Assembly (NCBI GenBank): GCA_027034115.1
Contig: JALVJB010000011.1
Coordinates: 1-6,332 of the forward strand
Reading direction: 5' to 3'
DNA length: 6,332 nucleotides
DNA from: Acidilobaceae archaeon
GTDB taxonomy: Archaea; Thermoproteota; Thermoprotei_A; Sulfolobales; Acidilobaceae
Positions within the stretch are counted from its first letter, which is position 1; every line of letters starts with the position of its first letter. Below the pieces are notes generated by a model that was not told the origin of the DNA, did not search any database, and was given only the letters and a program-made list of their open reading frames with translations. Shown piece by piece: positions 6,081 through 6,332 of the stretch. Made by a program: the position numbers and the translations under genes.

Positions 6081-6090
6081 TAGTTGAGCC

Positions 6091-6332
6091 GTGAAGAGGG
6101 TGTTAGCCGCCCTCCTGGTACTCGCTATAATTGCGCCTACACTCCTATCTATGAGCATGGAGAGCGTGTCTAGGGCAGATCTCGTCGGCACGTATATGCT
6201 GATCGTGATGCCGTTCTTTACCCAGGAGAATATTGTTGGGAGTAACGGGTACCAGGCTATTAGACTCGTAGCCTATGGCCGTATGGAGGCTTTCGTAGAC
6301 CTCAACCATAACGACGAGCTTGATCCCGGGGA
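6091..6332 (+). CDS. Secreted or membrane-anchored protein with EF-hand-like loop (partial, C-terminus off the right edge)
   Basis: The frame runs open from GTG 6091 to the window edge (80 codons plus two bases). Residues 1-22 are a classic signal sequence: basic MKR, then a hydrophobic VLAALLVLAIIAPTLLSM core, suggesting export. Cleavage may fall around residues 22-29. Residues 30-69 (including LVGTYMLIVMPFF and AIRLVAYGRMEAFV) look like an extracellular beta-type domain that I do not recognise. Residues 70-80, DLNHNDELDPG, place D/N/N/E/D at loop positions 1, 3, 5, 7 and 9 of an EF-hand. Position 81 starts with GA and so must be Asp or Glu, matching position 12. Calcium binding is therefore possible, as in dockerin-like or EF-hand repeats of surface proteins. 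Its TATA box lies 26 bp upstream, so it is a separate, probably leaderless transcript. Confidence 0.75.
   Translation, partial: MKRVLAALLVLAIIAPTLLSMSMESVSRADLVGTYMLIVMPFFTQENIVGSNGYQAIRLVAYGRMEAFVDLNHNDELDPG

Overview
The window looks like chromosomal DNA of a hyperthermophilic crenarchaeon, most likely in the Desulfurococcales (the Pyrodictium/Hyperthermus group is a plausible guess, not shown). The reasons are a protein repertoire that is archaeal throughout, heavy use of AGG and ATA codons, frequent TTG and GTG starts, BRE/TATA promoters about 26 bp upstream of probable transcript starts, short GAGG-type ribosome sites, and an archaeal/eukaryotic-type primase-like protein.

Layout. At the left edge, on the minus strand, is a gene cut off at its 3' end (575 down to 1). 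It encodes a coiled-coil protein with a possible N-terminal membrane segment and a C-terminal winged-helix DNA-binding domain. A short divergent region with small inverted repeats separates it from two overlapping plus-strand genes: a DUF389 membrane protein (644-1546) and an EamA-type drug/metabolite transporter (1539-2423). A clear BRE/TATA element then starts a two-gene ABC-2 exporter operon: the ATPase (2479-3237), overlapped by 20 bp by its permease (3218-4513). After 46 bp comes a 495-residue protein (4560-6047) with the catalytic motifs of archaeal primase small subunits. It lacks the zinc knuckle and carries a long helical C-terminal extension. Finally, an AT-rich TATA promoter inside a short inverted repeat drives a secreted protein with an EF-hand-like loop, cut off by the right edge (6091 onward).

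How the parts may fit. The regulator, DUF389 and EamA genes form a divergent regulator/membrane-protein cluster, and the ABC pair is a self-contained exporter. The primase-like gene has no obvious functional link to the transporters.

The most notable items are the zinc-less PriS-like protein with its extra domain and a PIP-like tail, and a perfect 17-bp inverted repeat inside the EamA gene. Next is the possibly membrane-tethered winged-helix regulator. No tRNA, rRNA, CRISPR, IS element or plasmid origin was seen, and no stretch over 300 bp lacks a gene.
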